DNA of 64,000 bases from Mycobacterium sp. (GCA_020438845.1 JAGQTV010000038.1:17026-81025); one strand, 5' to 3'; shown: positions 48,772 to 57,614, counted from the stretch's first letter. Notes: a model not told the origin generated them from the letters alone. Program-made: numbers and translations.

Positions 48772-48930
48772 GCTTCGCCCCTTCTGAGATTGACTCCAAC
48801 TCCACCTTCCCCCGCGCCCACCGGCATCTGAAGGGCTGAAAGTCCTGAACATCCGCAGCGCCGCCTCTCGACAAAGGGGCGAACCCACAACACGGATGAC
48901 CTTCTCCCCTTGTAGTCGGCCACGCCGGAG

Positions 48931-49581
48931 GTGACCATGACACCTGGTTCAGAGCGGGCAACGGTGCGCCGGCGTGTCCTATCAGCGCCGTGTCCTATCA
49001 GCGCCGTGTCCTATCAGCGGTTTTTCCAAACCTCCGGTGGAGGGGTCACCATATCCGGTGGCGAGCCGACCTTGTTTATGCCCTTTCTGTCTTCATTGCT
49101 GAAGCGTCTGAAGGCAGCGGACCTGCACACGCTGATCGAAACCAATGGGCGCTTCAATCTCGCCGATTTCCGGAAGTCTGTCTTGCCGTATACGGACATG
49201 ATCTACATGGACATGAAAATCCATGACAGACAGCAACATAAGCGGTTCTGTGGGGTCTACAACGACGTCATCATGACGAACTTCATCGCGCTTCATCGGA
49301 TGTCGGAATCAGGCACGTTCACGATCCTCCCGAGAACTCCACTGATACCCGGCATCACCGACACCGAGGACAACATCCGGGCGCTCGCTCACTTCTACCA
49401 GTCCAGCGGTGTCACTCGCACAGCCGTTCTCAAGAGCAATCCGCTCTGGTCGGACAAGCACGACAAGCTCGGACTTGACCTTCCCCGGCCACAACCGCCT
49501 CGGAAGCTCTACGACAGCAGCAGGCTCCACGAGCTCGTCGACATTTTCGCGGAATACGGAGTGACCGCAGTCGTCGGCTAA
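48931..49581 (+). pseudogene. truncated glycyl-radical enzyme activase (radical SAM)
   Basis: Remnant of a glycyl-radical-enzyme activating protein (PflA family). From about 49024 the reading frame matches the family: SGGGVTISGGEPTLFMPFLS, LIETNGRF, DMIYMDMKIHD, then PRTPLIPGITDTEDNI. The family's N-terminus with the CxxxCxxC cluster motif that binds the [4Fe-4S] and SAM is missing. In its place are about 30 unrelated residues encoded across a 16-bp triple repeat. Without these cysteines it cannot act as a radical SAM enzyme. No glycyl radical enzyme is encoded here, and such anaerobic enzymes are out of place in an aerobic mycobacterium, so transfer followed by decay is likely. Confidence 0.8.
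48973..49020 (+). repeat. 16-bp tandem repeat x3 at the 5' edge of the activase fragment
   Basis: cgtgtcctatcagcgc repeats at 48973, 48989 and 49005, the last copy ending in g instead of c. Sixteen is not a multiple of three, so the copies are read in different frames. The array abuts the point where homology to radical-SAM activases begins. Confidence 0.92.
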
Positions 49582-49585
49582 GGCG

Positions 49586-51115
49586 CTAACCGTTCATCCG
49601 CCGGTAGAACCCTTTCACGGTGCGGTAGAGCTTGCGGTATTCACGCATATGTCGCGCGTAGACTTCGCGGTCTGTCGGGTCAGGGTCGAACGCTGCGGCC
49701 ACGGGCACCCGGGAAGCGGCCTCGGCCAGGCTCATTCGGCCCATGCAGACCAACGTCCACAGCGCGACCCCACGTAATTGGGCGTTCCACGGATCATCGA
49801 CCTGCTCGATCCGGCGGTCGAGCACTGAGGCGATGATGGAGCACCACAGATCAGACTGGGCCCCTCCGCCGATGATCCGAACCCTGGGCACGGATCGCTT
49901 CAGGAATTTCTCGTAATAGCCGAAGAGCCAGCCGATGTTGAACGCGACGCCCTCCAGCACGCACCGGACGAGCATCGCCTGGTCGGTGCGCAGCGACAGG
50001 TTCAGAAACCCCGCCCGAAGCAGCTTGTCCTCCACCGGGCTGCGTTCACCCGCCAGCCACGGGGTGAAGATGGTTCCCTCGCAACCGGCCGGTGCGGTGG
50101 CCGCCAGCGCGATGAGTTGGTCATAGGTGAGCGGTGTTTGGAGGATCTTGGTGCGCAACCACGACAGTGCGGCGCCCCCGGTGTCGATGTTGTCGCCGAC
50201 GATGTTCATGTCCGGGGTCAAACCGGGCAGCGTCGCGATGGAATGCGCAATGTCGGTGCGTTTGAAGGGAACCGGTGCCGACAGCCATGCCGTGGTCGAT
50301 ACCGCCAGGTGGGTGTCGTACGGCGCCACGGCGCCGCTTCCGACGATGGCCGCGTGGATATCCGGGATCCCACAGGCCACCGGCACGCCGGCTTTCAGGC
50401 CCAGGCGGGCCGCCGGCCCGGGCGCAAGCGTGCCCTGCACCGAACCGGTCGGGACCAGTTCCGGCAGCAGTTCGGGCTTGCGCCCGGACCGGCGCACCAG
50501 TTCGTCGACGTACCCGAACGGGGCGCCTATGCGATTGTCGGTCAGCCAGGAGGCAGTCATTGACGCGGGAGTGGCGACCGCCCGTCCGGTCAGCAGGAAG
50601 CCAAGGTAGTCAACTGGTTCCAGAAGCAGTCGGCACCGCGTTCCGATTTCGGACAGTTCGTTCTGCAGGAGCAGCGAATGCCCGGTCGGGTCGGCGCCGG
50701 ACGGGCTGGGCGCCCCGCCGGTGATGCGGATCCAGGGCAGCACTTTCTGCGGGGCGTAGCCGCCGACATTGACCGGACCGCCGAGCAGGCGTCGGACGTT
50801 GTCCCGGGACCGGGTGTCCGACCACAGGATCACCGGACCGGCGGGGTTGCCGTCGTCGTCAACCGGCACCGTGGATCCCCACTGCCCGGTGATCCCCACC
50901 GCCGTCAGCCCGTCGAACGGAACGTCGGCGATCACCCGGGCCACGGCATCGCGCAGGGCAACTTCCCACTCGATGGCGTCTTGGGTGGCGGTGCCGTCGC
51001 GACCGTGGTGCACCGATACCGGGGTAAATGCGGTCGCCAGGATCTGACCGGACTCCTCGACAGCGGCGACTTTGGGCCCGCCGTTGCCGAGGTCGACGGC
51101 CAGCACCCAATTCAC
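49586..51115 (-). CDS. FGGY-family carbohydrate kinase
   Basis: Sugar or polyol kinase of 509 residues. The N-terminal ATP phosphate loop is LAVDLGNGGPKVAAVEESG, followed by GITGQWGSTVPVDDDGNP and WSDTRSRDNVRRLL. The C-terminal domain has LRTDQAMLVRCVLEGVAFNI and RIIGGGAQSDLWCSIIASVL, the FGGY_C adenosine-binding signature. The substrate is not predictable; xylulokinase- and gluconate-kinase-like enzymes look similar. GTG 51115 overlaps the stop of the PLP-lyase gene by four bases, so the two are translationally coupled and may act in one catabolic route. Confidence 0.88.
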   Translation of the reverse strand: MNWVLAVDLGNGGPKVAAVEESGQILATAFTPVSVHHGRDGTATQDAIEWEVALRDAVARVIADVPFDGLTAVGITGQWGSTVPVDDDGNPAGPVILWSDTRSRDNVRRLLGGPVNVGGYAPQKVLPWIRITGGAPSPSGADPTGHSLLLQNELSEIGTRCRLLLEPVDYLGFLLTGRAVATPASMTASWLTDNRIGAPFGYVDELVRRSGRKPELLPELVPTGSVQGTLAPGPAARLGLKAGVPVACGIPDIHAAIVGSGAVAPYDTHLAVSTTAWLSAPVPFKRTDIAHSIATLPGLTPDMNIVGDNIDTGGAALSWLRTKILQTPLTYDQLIALAATAPAGCEGTIFTPWLAGERSPVEDKLLRAGFLNLSLRTDQAMLVRCVLEGVAFNIGWLFGYYEKFLKRSVPRVRIIGGGAQSDLWCSIIASVLDRRIEQVDDPWNAQLRGVALWTLVCMGRMSLAEAASRVPVAAAFDPDPTDREVYARHMREYRKLYRTVKGFYRRMNG

Positions 51116-52512
51116 TCCGGTGCGACCTCGTGCATCGCGTCCAGCACGCCGGCCATCACCGAGTCCAGGGCCTCATGGGCGGCGGGGGTGTGCCCGAGTC
51201 CGTACATCGCGCCGCTCTCGGCCGGAGTACCCCGGTTCTCGCGAGAATACTGCACTGCCGCCCGCAGATCGGCCAGGAAAGCCTGCGCCACATCAGGCTT
51301 CGTGTTCGGGCGAGTGACGCAGAAATGCAGGGCAGGCGGAAGTTGCAGGGCGTTCATCCGCCAGCCCGCCTTCTTGAGTGCGTCGTTGACGAGGTAAATG
51401 TCGAGAGCCTCGTCTGGACCCCCGTCGGCCATGAAGGCGATCAGGAACAGCGGGTCGCCGATCACGGTCAGGCCGTCGATGGCGTCGATCCCACCGCGGA
51501 TCTCTGCAGCGGTCTCCAGAATCCCTTGGGCCGCAGCCAGATAACCAGACCGTCCGGTTGTCACCATCGCCGCCCAGGTTGCCGCGATCAGTCCGCCGGA
51601 GCGCGAACCAGCCAGGCCCGGGGACAGATACAACCCGCCCGGCCAATCCGGGTAGGTGAAGTACTGGTGGCGACGCAACTCCTTGGTCCGGTACAGCAGT
51701 GTGGACGTGCCCTTCAGCGCGTAGCCGTATTTGTGCGTGTCAGCCGAGATCGACGTCACCCCGGGTACCCGGAAATCCCATCGGGGGACGGGGTAGCCGA
51801 GTTCCTCGGCCCACGGCCACAACAACCCGCCCAGGCAGCCGTCGACGTGCATGCCGATCCCGCGGTCGGCGGCCAGGGCTGCGATCTCCTCGATCGGGTC
51901 GATCAGTCCGTGCGCGTAGTCCCCGGCCGACCCAACGAGCGCGATTGTCTGGTCGTCCATCAGTTGGGCCATTGCCGCCACGTCCGCGGTGAACGATTCG
52001 GTGAGTGGGGCGTGGCGGACCTCGATGTCCATCCAGTAGGCGCCCTTGTCCAGCGCGACGTGCGCGGTCACCGGCATCACCACGTTGGGCTTGGTGACTC
52101 CTCGCTGACGGGCCGCTTCCCGGTAGGTATAGAGCGCGGTGATCAGGCTTTCCGACCCGCCACTGGTGACCACCCCGCAGGAGCCTTCGCCGCCGTTCAG
52201 CAAGTCCAGCGCCATGGCGATGATCTCGCCCTCGAACTTCGTCGCCGACGGGTACATGTCGCGCTGCAGAACGTTGGCGTGGGAGAACTTCGAGAACACC
52301 TCGCCCAGATAGGCGTAGTGGTCGTGGTCGCCGCTGTATAGGCTTCCCGACACCCGGCCCTGGTCACCGGTGGCGTCCTCGGCGGCGGCCATCGCCGCGA
52401 TGGCCGCGAGTACCTCGGCCCTGTCCCGGGGCTCGTCGGGAATCCGCCGGTAATTGGCGCCCTGCCTGCGGTAGGGATAAAAGCCGTCGAGGAAGTCGTC
52501 GAACCCGCTCAC
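51112..52512 (-). CDS. PLP-dependent lyase, sphingosine-1-phosphate lyase/decarboxylase family
   Basis: Fold-type I PLP enzyme of 466 residues. The lysine is in SISADTHKYGYALKGTS, the exact pattern of sphingosine-1-phosphate lyase-like proteins, and GVVTSGGSESLITALYTYRE binds the PLP phosphate. MHVDGCLGGLLWPWAEELGY carries the PLP-nitrogen Asp. These enzymes split phosphorylated amino alcohols or decarboxylate amino acids. GTG 52512 is chosen where homology starts (SGFDDFLDGFYPYRRQGANY); the longer open frame runs into the divergent gene. The start is base-to-base with the next possible start on the other strand. Confidence 0.86.
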   Translation of the reverse strand: MSGFDDFLDGFYPYRRQGANYRRIPDEPRDRAEVLAAIAAMAAAEDATGDQGRVSGSLYSGDHDHYAYLGEVFSKFSHANVLQRDMYPSATKFEGEIIAMALDLLNGGEGSCGVVTSGGSESLITALYTYREAARQRGVTKPNVVMPVTAHVALDKGAYWMDIEVRHAPLTESFTADVAAMAQLMDDQTIALVGSAGDYAHGLIDPIEEIAALAADRGIGMHVDGCLGGLLWPWAEELGYPVPRWDFRVPGVTSISADTHKYGYALKGTSTLLYRTKELRRHQYFTYPDWPGGLYLSPGLAGSRSGGLIAATWAAMVTTGRSGYLAAAQGILETAAEIRGGIDAIDGLTVIGDPLFLIAFMADGGPDEALDIYLVNDALKKAGWRMNALQLPPALHFCVTRPNTKPDVAQAFLADLRAAVQYSRENRGTPAESGAMYGLGHTPAAHEALDSVMAGVLDAMHEVAPE

Positions 52513-52536
52513 ATGGCCGAGGGTAACGTCCGAGGG

Positions 52537-53766
52537 GTGAGCCGATACACAGTCCGGCACAACATCAGCAACGTGGGCACCCGCCCCGACCTCGAGCCGG
52601 TCGCGAACTTGACGGACGGTTGGTCCCCGGAGTTGTGGCTGGGCGCGCCGGCGCCCGGGGGACTGGCGCTGCCTCCGGCGAAACCCACGATGTCCTGGAT
52701 GTATTCGCCCCGCGGCGTCTTTCTGGGTGCCGATCAACTGGTGGTAGCGGACTCGGGCAACCACCGTGTGCTGATCTGGCATTCGATTCCGGAATCCGAC
52801 GAACAACCTGCCGACGTGGTGCTGGGCCAACCGGACGGCGAAACCGAGGGACCGGCCGCCGGCGGACGCGGGACCGAACGCGGCATGCACCTTCCGACCG
52901 GCGTCCTGGTCCACGGCGGCCGGCTGGTGGTCGCCGACGCCTGGCATCACCGGATCCTGGTGTGGAACACGGTGCCACTGGCCAGCGACGTGCCGCCCGA
53001 CCTGGTTCTTGGCCAGCCCGATTCCTCATCGGTGGCCCAGAACCGTGGTGGTGACTGCTCGGCATCGGGGTTCTACTGGCCCTTCGGCATCGCAGTTGTC
53101 GGCGCGGCCTTCTGGGTCGCCGACACCGGGAACCGGCGGGTCCTTGGTTGGCGCAATGGGATTCCCGACGCAAACCAACCCGCTGACATGGTGCTGGGCC
53201 AGCCCGACGCCGGGTCCCACGCCGAGAACAGGGGCGGAGAAGTGGGGCCGGACAGCTTCCGCTGGCCGCACGACATCTCCGGTCGCGGCGATCTGCTGTT
53301 GGTCGCCGACGCGGGTGACCATCGGGTCTTGGGGTGGTGTCCGCAACCCGACGCCGACCGCGCGGCCGACATTGTTGTGGGCCAACCGGATTTCTCCAGT
53401 TCGGCGGAGTGGCCCTACGGACCGCACACCAATGATCGATTGCGTTTCCCGTATGCGGTGTGCCTGGACGACTCCGGGGATACGGGGCGCCTGGCGGTCG
53501 CCGATACCGCCAACAACCGGATCCTGCTCTGGAACGGTATGCCTGAGTCCGGCCGGGGTGCCGACGGAACCGATGACGGCACGCCCTGGCGGGGTGCCGA
53601 TTATGTTCTCGCTCAACCCGATTTCGGATCCAACGGTGAAAACCGGTGGACTTCGGTGCAGCGCGACACACTGTGCTGGCCCTACGGACTGTCCTTGCGG
53701 GGTGACCGGCTGGCGGTTGCCGACTCCGGTAACAACCGGGTGATGCTGTGGCGGAGAAATACATGA
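52537..53766 (+). CDS. NHL-type beta-propeller protein
   Basis: Propeller protein of about 409 residues made of five to six blades of about 55-60 residues. Each has a strand like LVVADSGNHRVLIW and a turn such as ADVVLGQPDG, PDLVLGQPDS, ADMVLGQPDA, ADIVVGQPDF, ADYVLAQPDF. No signal peptide is seen, so it is cytoplasmic. NHL-repeat proteins accompany group 1h hydrogenases in other actinobacteria, so a role there is plausible. ATG 52513 is also in frame, but it directly abuts the divergent lyase start; GTG 52537 is more economical. The stop overlaps the next start (ATGA). Confidence 0.82.
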   Translation: MSRYTVRHNISNVGTRPDLEPVANLTDGWSPELWLGAPAPGGLALPPAKPTMSWMYSPRGVFLGADQLVVADSGNHRVLIWHSIPESDEQPADVVLGQPDGETEGPAAGGRGTERGMHLPTGVLVHGGRLVVADAWHHRILVWNTVPLASDVPPDLVLGQPDSSSVAQNRGGDCSASGFYWPFGIAVVGAAFWVADTGNRRVLGWRNGIPDANQPADMVLGQPDAGSHAENRGGEVGPDSFRWPHDISGRGDLLLVADAGDHRVLGWCPQPDADRAADIVVGQPDFSSSAEWPYGPHTNDRLRFPYAVCLDDSGDTGRLAVADTANNRILLWNGMPESGRGADGTDDGTPWRGADYVLAQPDFGSNGENRWTSVQRDTLCWPYGLSLRGDRLAVADSGNNRVMLWRRNT

Positions 53767-54599
53767 GGCCGCTAATCGTTCAGTCCGACGGTCAGATCGG
53801 GTTCTACTGGACCACTCCCGCCGGCGTTCCGGCCTCGTTGCAGACGCTGGTAGCCGACGACGATGAACCCGAGCGTCTCGTGGCCACCCATCTCGAGGCA
53901 CTCGACGACGCGCTGATCATCGCCGCCGAACGGTTTGGTGACATCCTCGGCGGAGGTCGGCGGCCGGCCGACGCCGACGAGCGCGACGATCTGCTGGCAC
54001 TGCACCGTGATGTGGACCGGCTGTGTTTCGAATACGCCGTCGCGCTGGAGGCTACCGGCCTGAGCGCTGATCTGCGGGCCGGGAAGATCATCGGCACCGC
54101 TGCACTGTTCTCGATCCGTGCTCGACAACCTCTCGGACTGCTCGGCCCGGCACCCTTCGACGGCGAACTCGACGAGCCGTCGCCCGGCGTCGTCGGTGGT
54201 TACGGGGAGTTCCACCACGTCGATTCCGGCCGGCCCTGGATGGGGGGCCGTTGGGTTTTGAGAACCCAATCAGGTCAACGTTTTCCGTTGACCCTCTCGA
54301 TGGTGTTCTTCGACAGTTCAGGGACCAACAAGGACGGCGCGCGAAAGGAACACCGAGACGCCCTGGCCTCGGTGGTGTCCGCGTCGAAGTGTCCGGAGGC
54401 TGACCCACTGGCTGTGACCTGCGCGGTGGACTGGCTGCTCTACGACTGGTTGATGGCGCATCGAGATGGACCCGACAGTGCCGAGATCGTCTTCCCCAAG
54501 GGCTACGAGGCTGATGCTCCACTGGTGGTTTCGGCGGCGGCGACCTCGGTTGCCGCCAGGGCGACCTTCGACCCCGGGTTGGTGCTCGTAGTGCGCTAA
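53763..54599 (+). CDS. unknown protein coupled to the NHL propeller gene
   Basis: Cytoplasmic protein of 278 residues with no recognised domain. Visible features: an acidic, helical N-terminal half (DDDEPERLVATHLEALDDAL) and a C-terminal half with WMGGRWVLRTQSGQRFPLTL and VDWLLYDWLMAHRDGPDSAE. No signal peptide or membrane helix. ATG 53763 overlaps the NHL stop by four bases, so both proteins should be made in similar amounts and may bind each other. Its last codons are followed by a 186-bp gap that holds the promoter of the next operon. Hydrogenase assembly is one guess. Confidence 0.72.
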   Translation: MRPLIVQSDGQIGFYWTTPAGVPASLQTLVADDDEPERLVATHLEALDDALIIAAERFGDILGGGRRPADADERDDLLALHRDVDRLCFEYAVALEATGLSADLRAGKIIGTAALFSIRARQPLGLLGPAPFDGELDEPSPGVVGGYGEFHHVDSGRPWMGGRWVLRTQSGQRFPLTLSMVFFDSSGTNKDGARKEHRDALASVVSASKCPEADPLAVTCAVDWLLYDWLMAHRDGPDSAEIVFPKGYEADAPLVVSAAATSVAARATFDPGLVLVVR

Positions 54600-54785
54600 G
54601 GCGGAAAGGATGCTCCGTCCACCGCGACATCCGTCGCGACGCCGGACGAGTCGGCCCGTCAGCTGACCAATGGAACAACATCGGATGAACACTGACGGCG
54701 CAGTGGTTCATTCGTCACAATCCGTACATCGACATAACGCCCAGAGGTAGATGTTTGGTCATGTGCGTCGGTGATTGTGCCTGGT
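54600..54785 (+). promoter_or_regulatory. 186-bp gap upstream of the acyltransferase pair
   Basis: Holds the end of the propeller operon and presumably the promoter of the GNAT/PlsC pair. I see no clear terminator hairpin with T tract and no strong -10/-35 pair. Confidence 0.3.
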
Positions 54786-55622
54786 GTGAGCACTTCCTCT
54801 GTACTCATCGCCCCCGACCGCGCCGACACCCGCCGGTCCGCCGGCCAGCACTACTCGCTTCTTCTGACCGTTGATCCGATTCTGATCGAAGCCGCCCAGC
54901 GACTGCGCTACGACGTGTTTTCCACCGAACCGGGGTTCGCGTTGGCCACCGACGCGGCCGTAGATGCTGATCGTTTCGATCAGCACTGCGACCACATTGT
55001 GGTCCGTGAGGATGACTCCGGCGAACTGGTCGGCTGTTACCGGATGCTGCCGCCGCCCGGTGCCATCGCTGCCGGAGGTCTCTACACGGCAACGGAATTC
55101 GATATCAGGGCCCTGGATCCATTGCGGCCGTCGATGGTTGAGATGGGGCGTGCGGTCGTTCGCCGCGACCACCGCAACGGCGCGGTCATCCTGATGATGT
55201 GGGCGGGCATCCTGGCCTATCTGGACCGCTGCGGTTATGACTACGTCATCGGATGCGTGTCCGTGCCCACGCATGGCGACGGTCCGGTCGGCAGTCAACT
55301 CCGCGGTATCCGTGACTTCGTTCTCAGCCGCCATTGCGCCGATGCCGATCGCGTCGTGCATCCCTATCGACACGTTGTGCTCGAGGGTCGCAGCCTCGAC
55401 AACATCAGTCCCCCGGAGCGGACGGTGATGCCTCCTCTGATGCGGGCATATCTACGTTTGGGCGCACGGGTCTGCGGGGAGCCTGCCCACGATCCTGCCT
55501 TCGGGGTGGGAGACTTTCCAGCTCTCTTGGACAAACGTAGGGCTGACATTCGGTATCTGACGAGGCTGCGGTCGGCCTCGGCCAGCGCGAGTCCCGTTGC
55601 GCATCAAGGTTCTTACCGATGA
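54786..55622 (+). CDS. GNAT-type N-acyltransferase (Rv3027c, OlsB-like)
   Basis: Acyltransferase of 278 residues in the PEP-CTERM/OlsB-like GNAT branch. The core reads LRYDVFSTEPGFAL, SGELVGCYRMLPP, FDIRALDPLRPSMVEMGRAV and the acceptor-end GCVSVPTHGDG. OlsB enzymes attach a 3-hydroxyacyl group to the amino group of ornithine. The next gene, a PlsC-type O-acyltransferase overlapping by four bases, mirrors the OlsB-OlsA pair, so a lipoamino acid such as ornithine lipid is a plausible product. GTG 54786 is the best start; ATG 54771 is in frame. Confidence 0.82.
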   Translation: MSTSSVLIAPDRADTRRSAGQHYSLLLTVDPILIEAAQRLRYDVFSTEPGFALATDAAVDADRFDQHCDHIVVREDDSGELVGCYRMLPPPGAIAAGGLYTATEFDIRALDPLRPSMVEMGRAVVRRDHRNGAVILMMWAGILAYLDRCGYDYVIGCVSVPTHGDGPVGSQLRGIRDFVLSRHCADADRVVHPYRHVVLEGRSLDNISPPERTVMPPLMRAYLRLGARVCGEPAHDPAFGVGDFPALLDKRRADIRYLTRLRSASASASPVAHQGSYR

Positions 55623-56509
55623 AGGGGATTGACCACCCCTGGCTACCCAAGACATCGTGCTCTGAAGGCTGCGTACTGGCCGGTCTAGGAGAACCGGGAC
55701 ACCGCGCCGTGGAGGCATTCCGAGTGGCTCGTCGCATCACCAGCACGGGGCTTCTCCTGAGCGCTCTGCCGCTTCTGGCGATTCCCTTACCAGGCCACAC
55801 GCACATCAAGCGGATGTACTGCCGGACGGTACTGCGATCACTTGGCATGCGAATCACAATGTCCGGGGGGCCGATCCGCAACCTTCGCGGGATGCTGGTC
55901 GTAAGCAACCACATGTCGTGGGTAGACGTCTTTGCGATCGGTTCAGTCCTGCCGGGTGCATTCGTGGCCCGCGCCGATCTCGTCGAGTGGCCTGCTGTGG
56001 GGTTCGCGGCTCGGTTGGCTCATGTCATCCCCATCGAACGGCGCAGCCTTCGGCAACTGCCCGCGGTCATCGACGCCGTATTCCGGCGCCTCCTCGACGG
56101 CCATACCGTGGTCGCGTTTCCGGAAGGGACGACGTACTGCGGCGTTGATCGAGGTCGGTTCCGTCCAGCGCTTTTCCAGGCCGCCATCGATGCGCGCCGC
56201 CCGGTTCAGCCGCTTCGTCTGGCCTATCACCACCGGGACGGAAGCCTTTCGACTGCAACGGCCTTCCTCGGCGATGACTCGCTGTGGGCGTCACTGACAC
56301 GAACCGTACGGGCTCGCCGGACGATCGTCTCTGTGAATGTGCTCCCGATCATGCTTCCCAACGCCGCGCGGAACGAACTCGCACTGCAATGCGAAGCTGC
56401 GGTGCACGCGGGATCAGAGCCAGTGGTTGCGCCGGAACGCGACATAGATGGTGCCGCAAATCGTGGCCATCAGACCGAGGACGGCGGGATAGCCCCAATG
56501 CCAAGATAG
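55619..56509 (+). CDS. 1-acyl-glycerol-3-phosphate acyltransferase family (Rv3026c, PlsC/OlsA-like)
   Basis: Membrane-associated O-acyltransferase of 296 residues. Catalytic HX4D motif: NHMSWVDVF; the substrate motif FPEGTTYCG follows about 70 residues later. A hydrophobic stretch SAL-rich (GLLLSALPLLAIPLPGH) near residue 45 may lie in the membrane. It would add the second acyl chain to the product of the coupled upstream enzyme or to lysophosphatidate. The last 32 codons overlap the convergent corA gene (56414-56509), so the C-terminal tail is probably not conserved. ATG 55619 overlaps the upstream stop (ATGA). Confidence 0.86.
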   Translation: MKGIDHPWLPKTSCSEGCVLAGLGEPGHRAVEAFRVARRITSTGLLLSALPLLAIPLPGHTHIKRMYCRTVLRSLGMRITMSGGPIRNLRGMLVVSNHMSWVDVFAIGSVLPGAFVARADLVEWPAVGFAARLAHVIPIERRSLRQLPAVIDAVFRRLLDGHTVVAFPEGTTYCGVDRGRFRPALFQAAIDARRPVQPLRLAYHHRDGSLSTATAFLGDDSLWASLTRTVRARRTIVSVNVLPIMLPNAARNELALQCEAAVHAGSEPVVAPERDIDGAANRGHQTEDGGIAPMPR

Positions 56510-57511
56510 TTCGGGCATGTCGGAGAAATTCATTCCGTAGATGCCGGCTATCGCCGTGGGAACGGCAACGATGGCTACCCATGCGGAAATCTTCCGCATG
56601 TCGGCGTTCTGCTGCAGGCCGGTATTGGCCAGGGCGGCAGCCACCAGATCGGAGAGCATGTCGTCGTAGGCGATGATCTGTTCGGCGGCCTGGGTCTGGT
56701 GCTCTGCGACGTCACCCATGTACGTCTGGACTTCTGGTGGCAGCAGGTCTGCGTGGTCGGTTGTGATTTTCTGCAACGCATTGCCCAGCGGGCCGATGGC
56801 CCTGCGTAATTCGATGACGTCACGCTTGAGCAGATAGATCTGTTCGATCCCGGTAGATCGCTTGGGGGAGAAGGTCTGCTCCTCGACGTCGTCGATATCG
56901 TGTTCCAACGGTCCGATCACCTCGAGGTAGTGCTCGACCGCGTGGCCGATGATCGCCTGCAACACGGCGAACGGTCCAAGTTGCAGATGGAACCGTCGAC
57001 GCTCGAGATCCTGGCGCAAACCGGCCAGTCCGCTGTGGTTGCCGTGGCGCACCGCGACGACGAAGTCGGGGCCGACGAAGATCATGATCTCGCCTGTCTC
57101 GGCAATACGGCGAGCCGTCTGCACGGATTCGTGCGGTACATAGTTGACGGTTTTGACCACGACGAACAGGGTGTCGTCATACCGATCCACCTTCGGCCGC
57201 TGCTGGGCGTGGACGGCGTCCTCGACGGCGATGGGATGGAGTCCGAACGTGGTGGCGACGGCCGCCATCTGGTGCTCGGCCGGTTCGCGCAGGCCGAGCC
57301 AGACGAACGCCCGCTGACCCTCTTCGTTCAGCTGACGGACGGTCTGAAGGGCGGTGTCATAGCTCTGTGTGCCGGGCAGACGAACCCCGTCGAGGTACAC
57401 CGCGCAATCCACGACGGCCTGCTCGACGGGAGCAGGTTCGGGGGCTCGGGCCTCGACGCGTACGCCGAGGACATCGAGGACACCGGGCGGTGCTGAACGA
57501 TTCGGGGCCAT
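56414..57511 (-). CDS. corA: CorA-family magnesium/cobalt transporter
   Basis: Mg2+/Co2+ channel of 365 residues. Cytoplasmic alpha/beta domain (about 40-240) with LREPAEHQMAAVATTFGLHP, a long stalk helix, then two C-terminal membrane helices. The selectivity signature GMNF is intact in IYGMNFSDMPELSWHWGYP, and the short basic tail FRRNHWL ends the protein. The 3' end overlaps plsC by 96 bases in antisense. With mgtE at 4868 the window encodes two unrelated Mg2+ uptake systems. Confidence 0.93.
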   Translation of the reverse strand: MAPNRSAPPGVLDVLGVRVEARAPEPAPVEQAVVDCAVYLDGVRLPGTQSYDTALQTVRQLNEEGQRAFVWLGLREPAEHQMAAVATTFGLHPIAVEDAVHAQQRPKVDRYDDTLFVVVKTVNYVPHESVQTARRIAETGEIMIFVGPDFVVAVRHGNHSGLAGLRQDLERRRFHLQLGPFAVLQAIIGHAVEHYLEVIGPLEHDIDDVEEQTFSPKRSTGIEQIYLLKRDVIELRRAIGPLGNALQKITTDHADLLPPEVQTYMGDVAEHQTQAAEQIIAYDDMLSDLVAAALANTGLQQNADMRKISAWVAIVAVPTAIAGIYGMNFSDMPELSWHWGYPAVLGLMATICGTIYVAFRRNHWL

Positions 57512-57614
57512 CGCGGTCGATTGTCGCGCCGCCGCGAATCGTTTCGGACCGTGTTCGCCTCCCGTTCAGCTTCTGTTCAACACTTTCCGGCCGTCGGGTG
57601 TCGGGAACTGTCCG

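Noticed and set aside
48973-49020. CRISPR-like array
   Set aside because: Tandem 16-bp units without spacers; a direct tandem repeat, not CRISPR.
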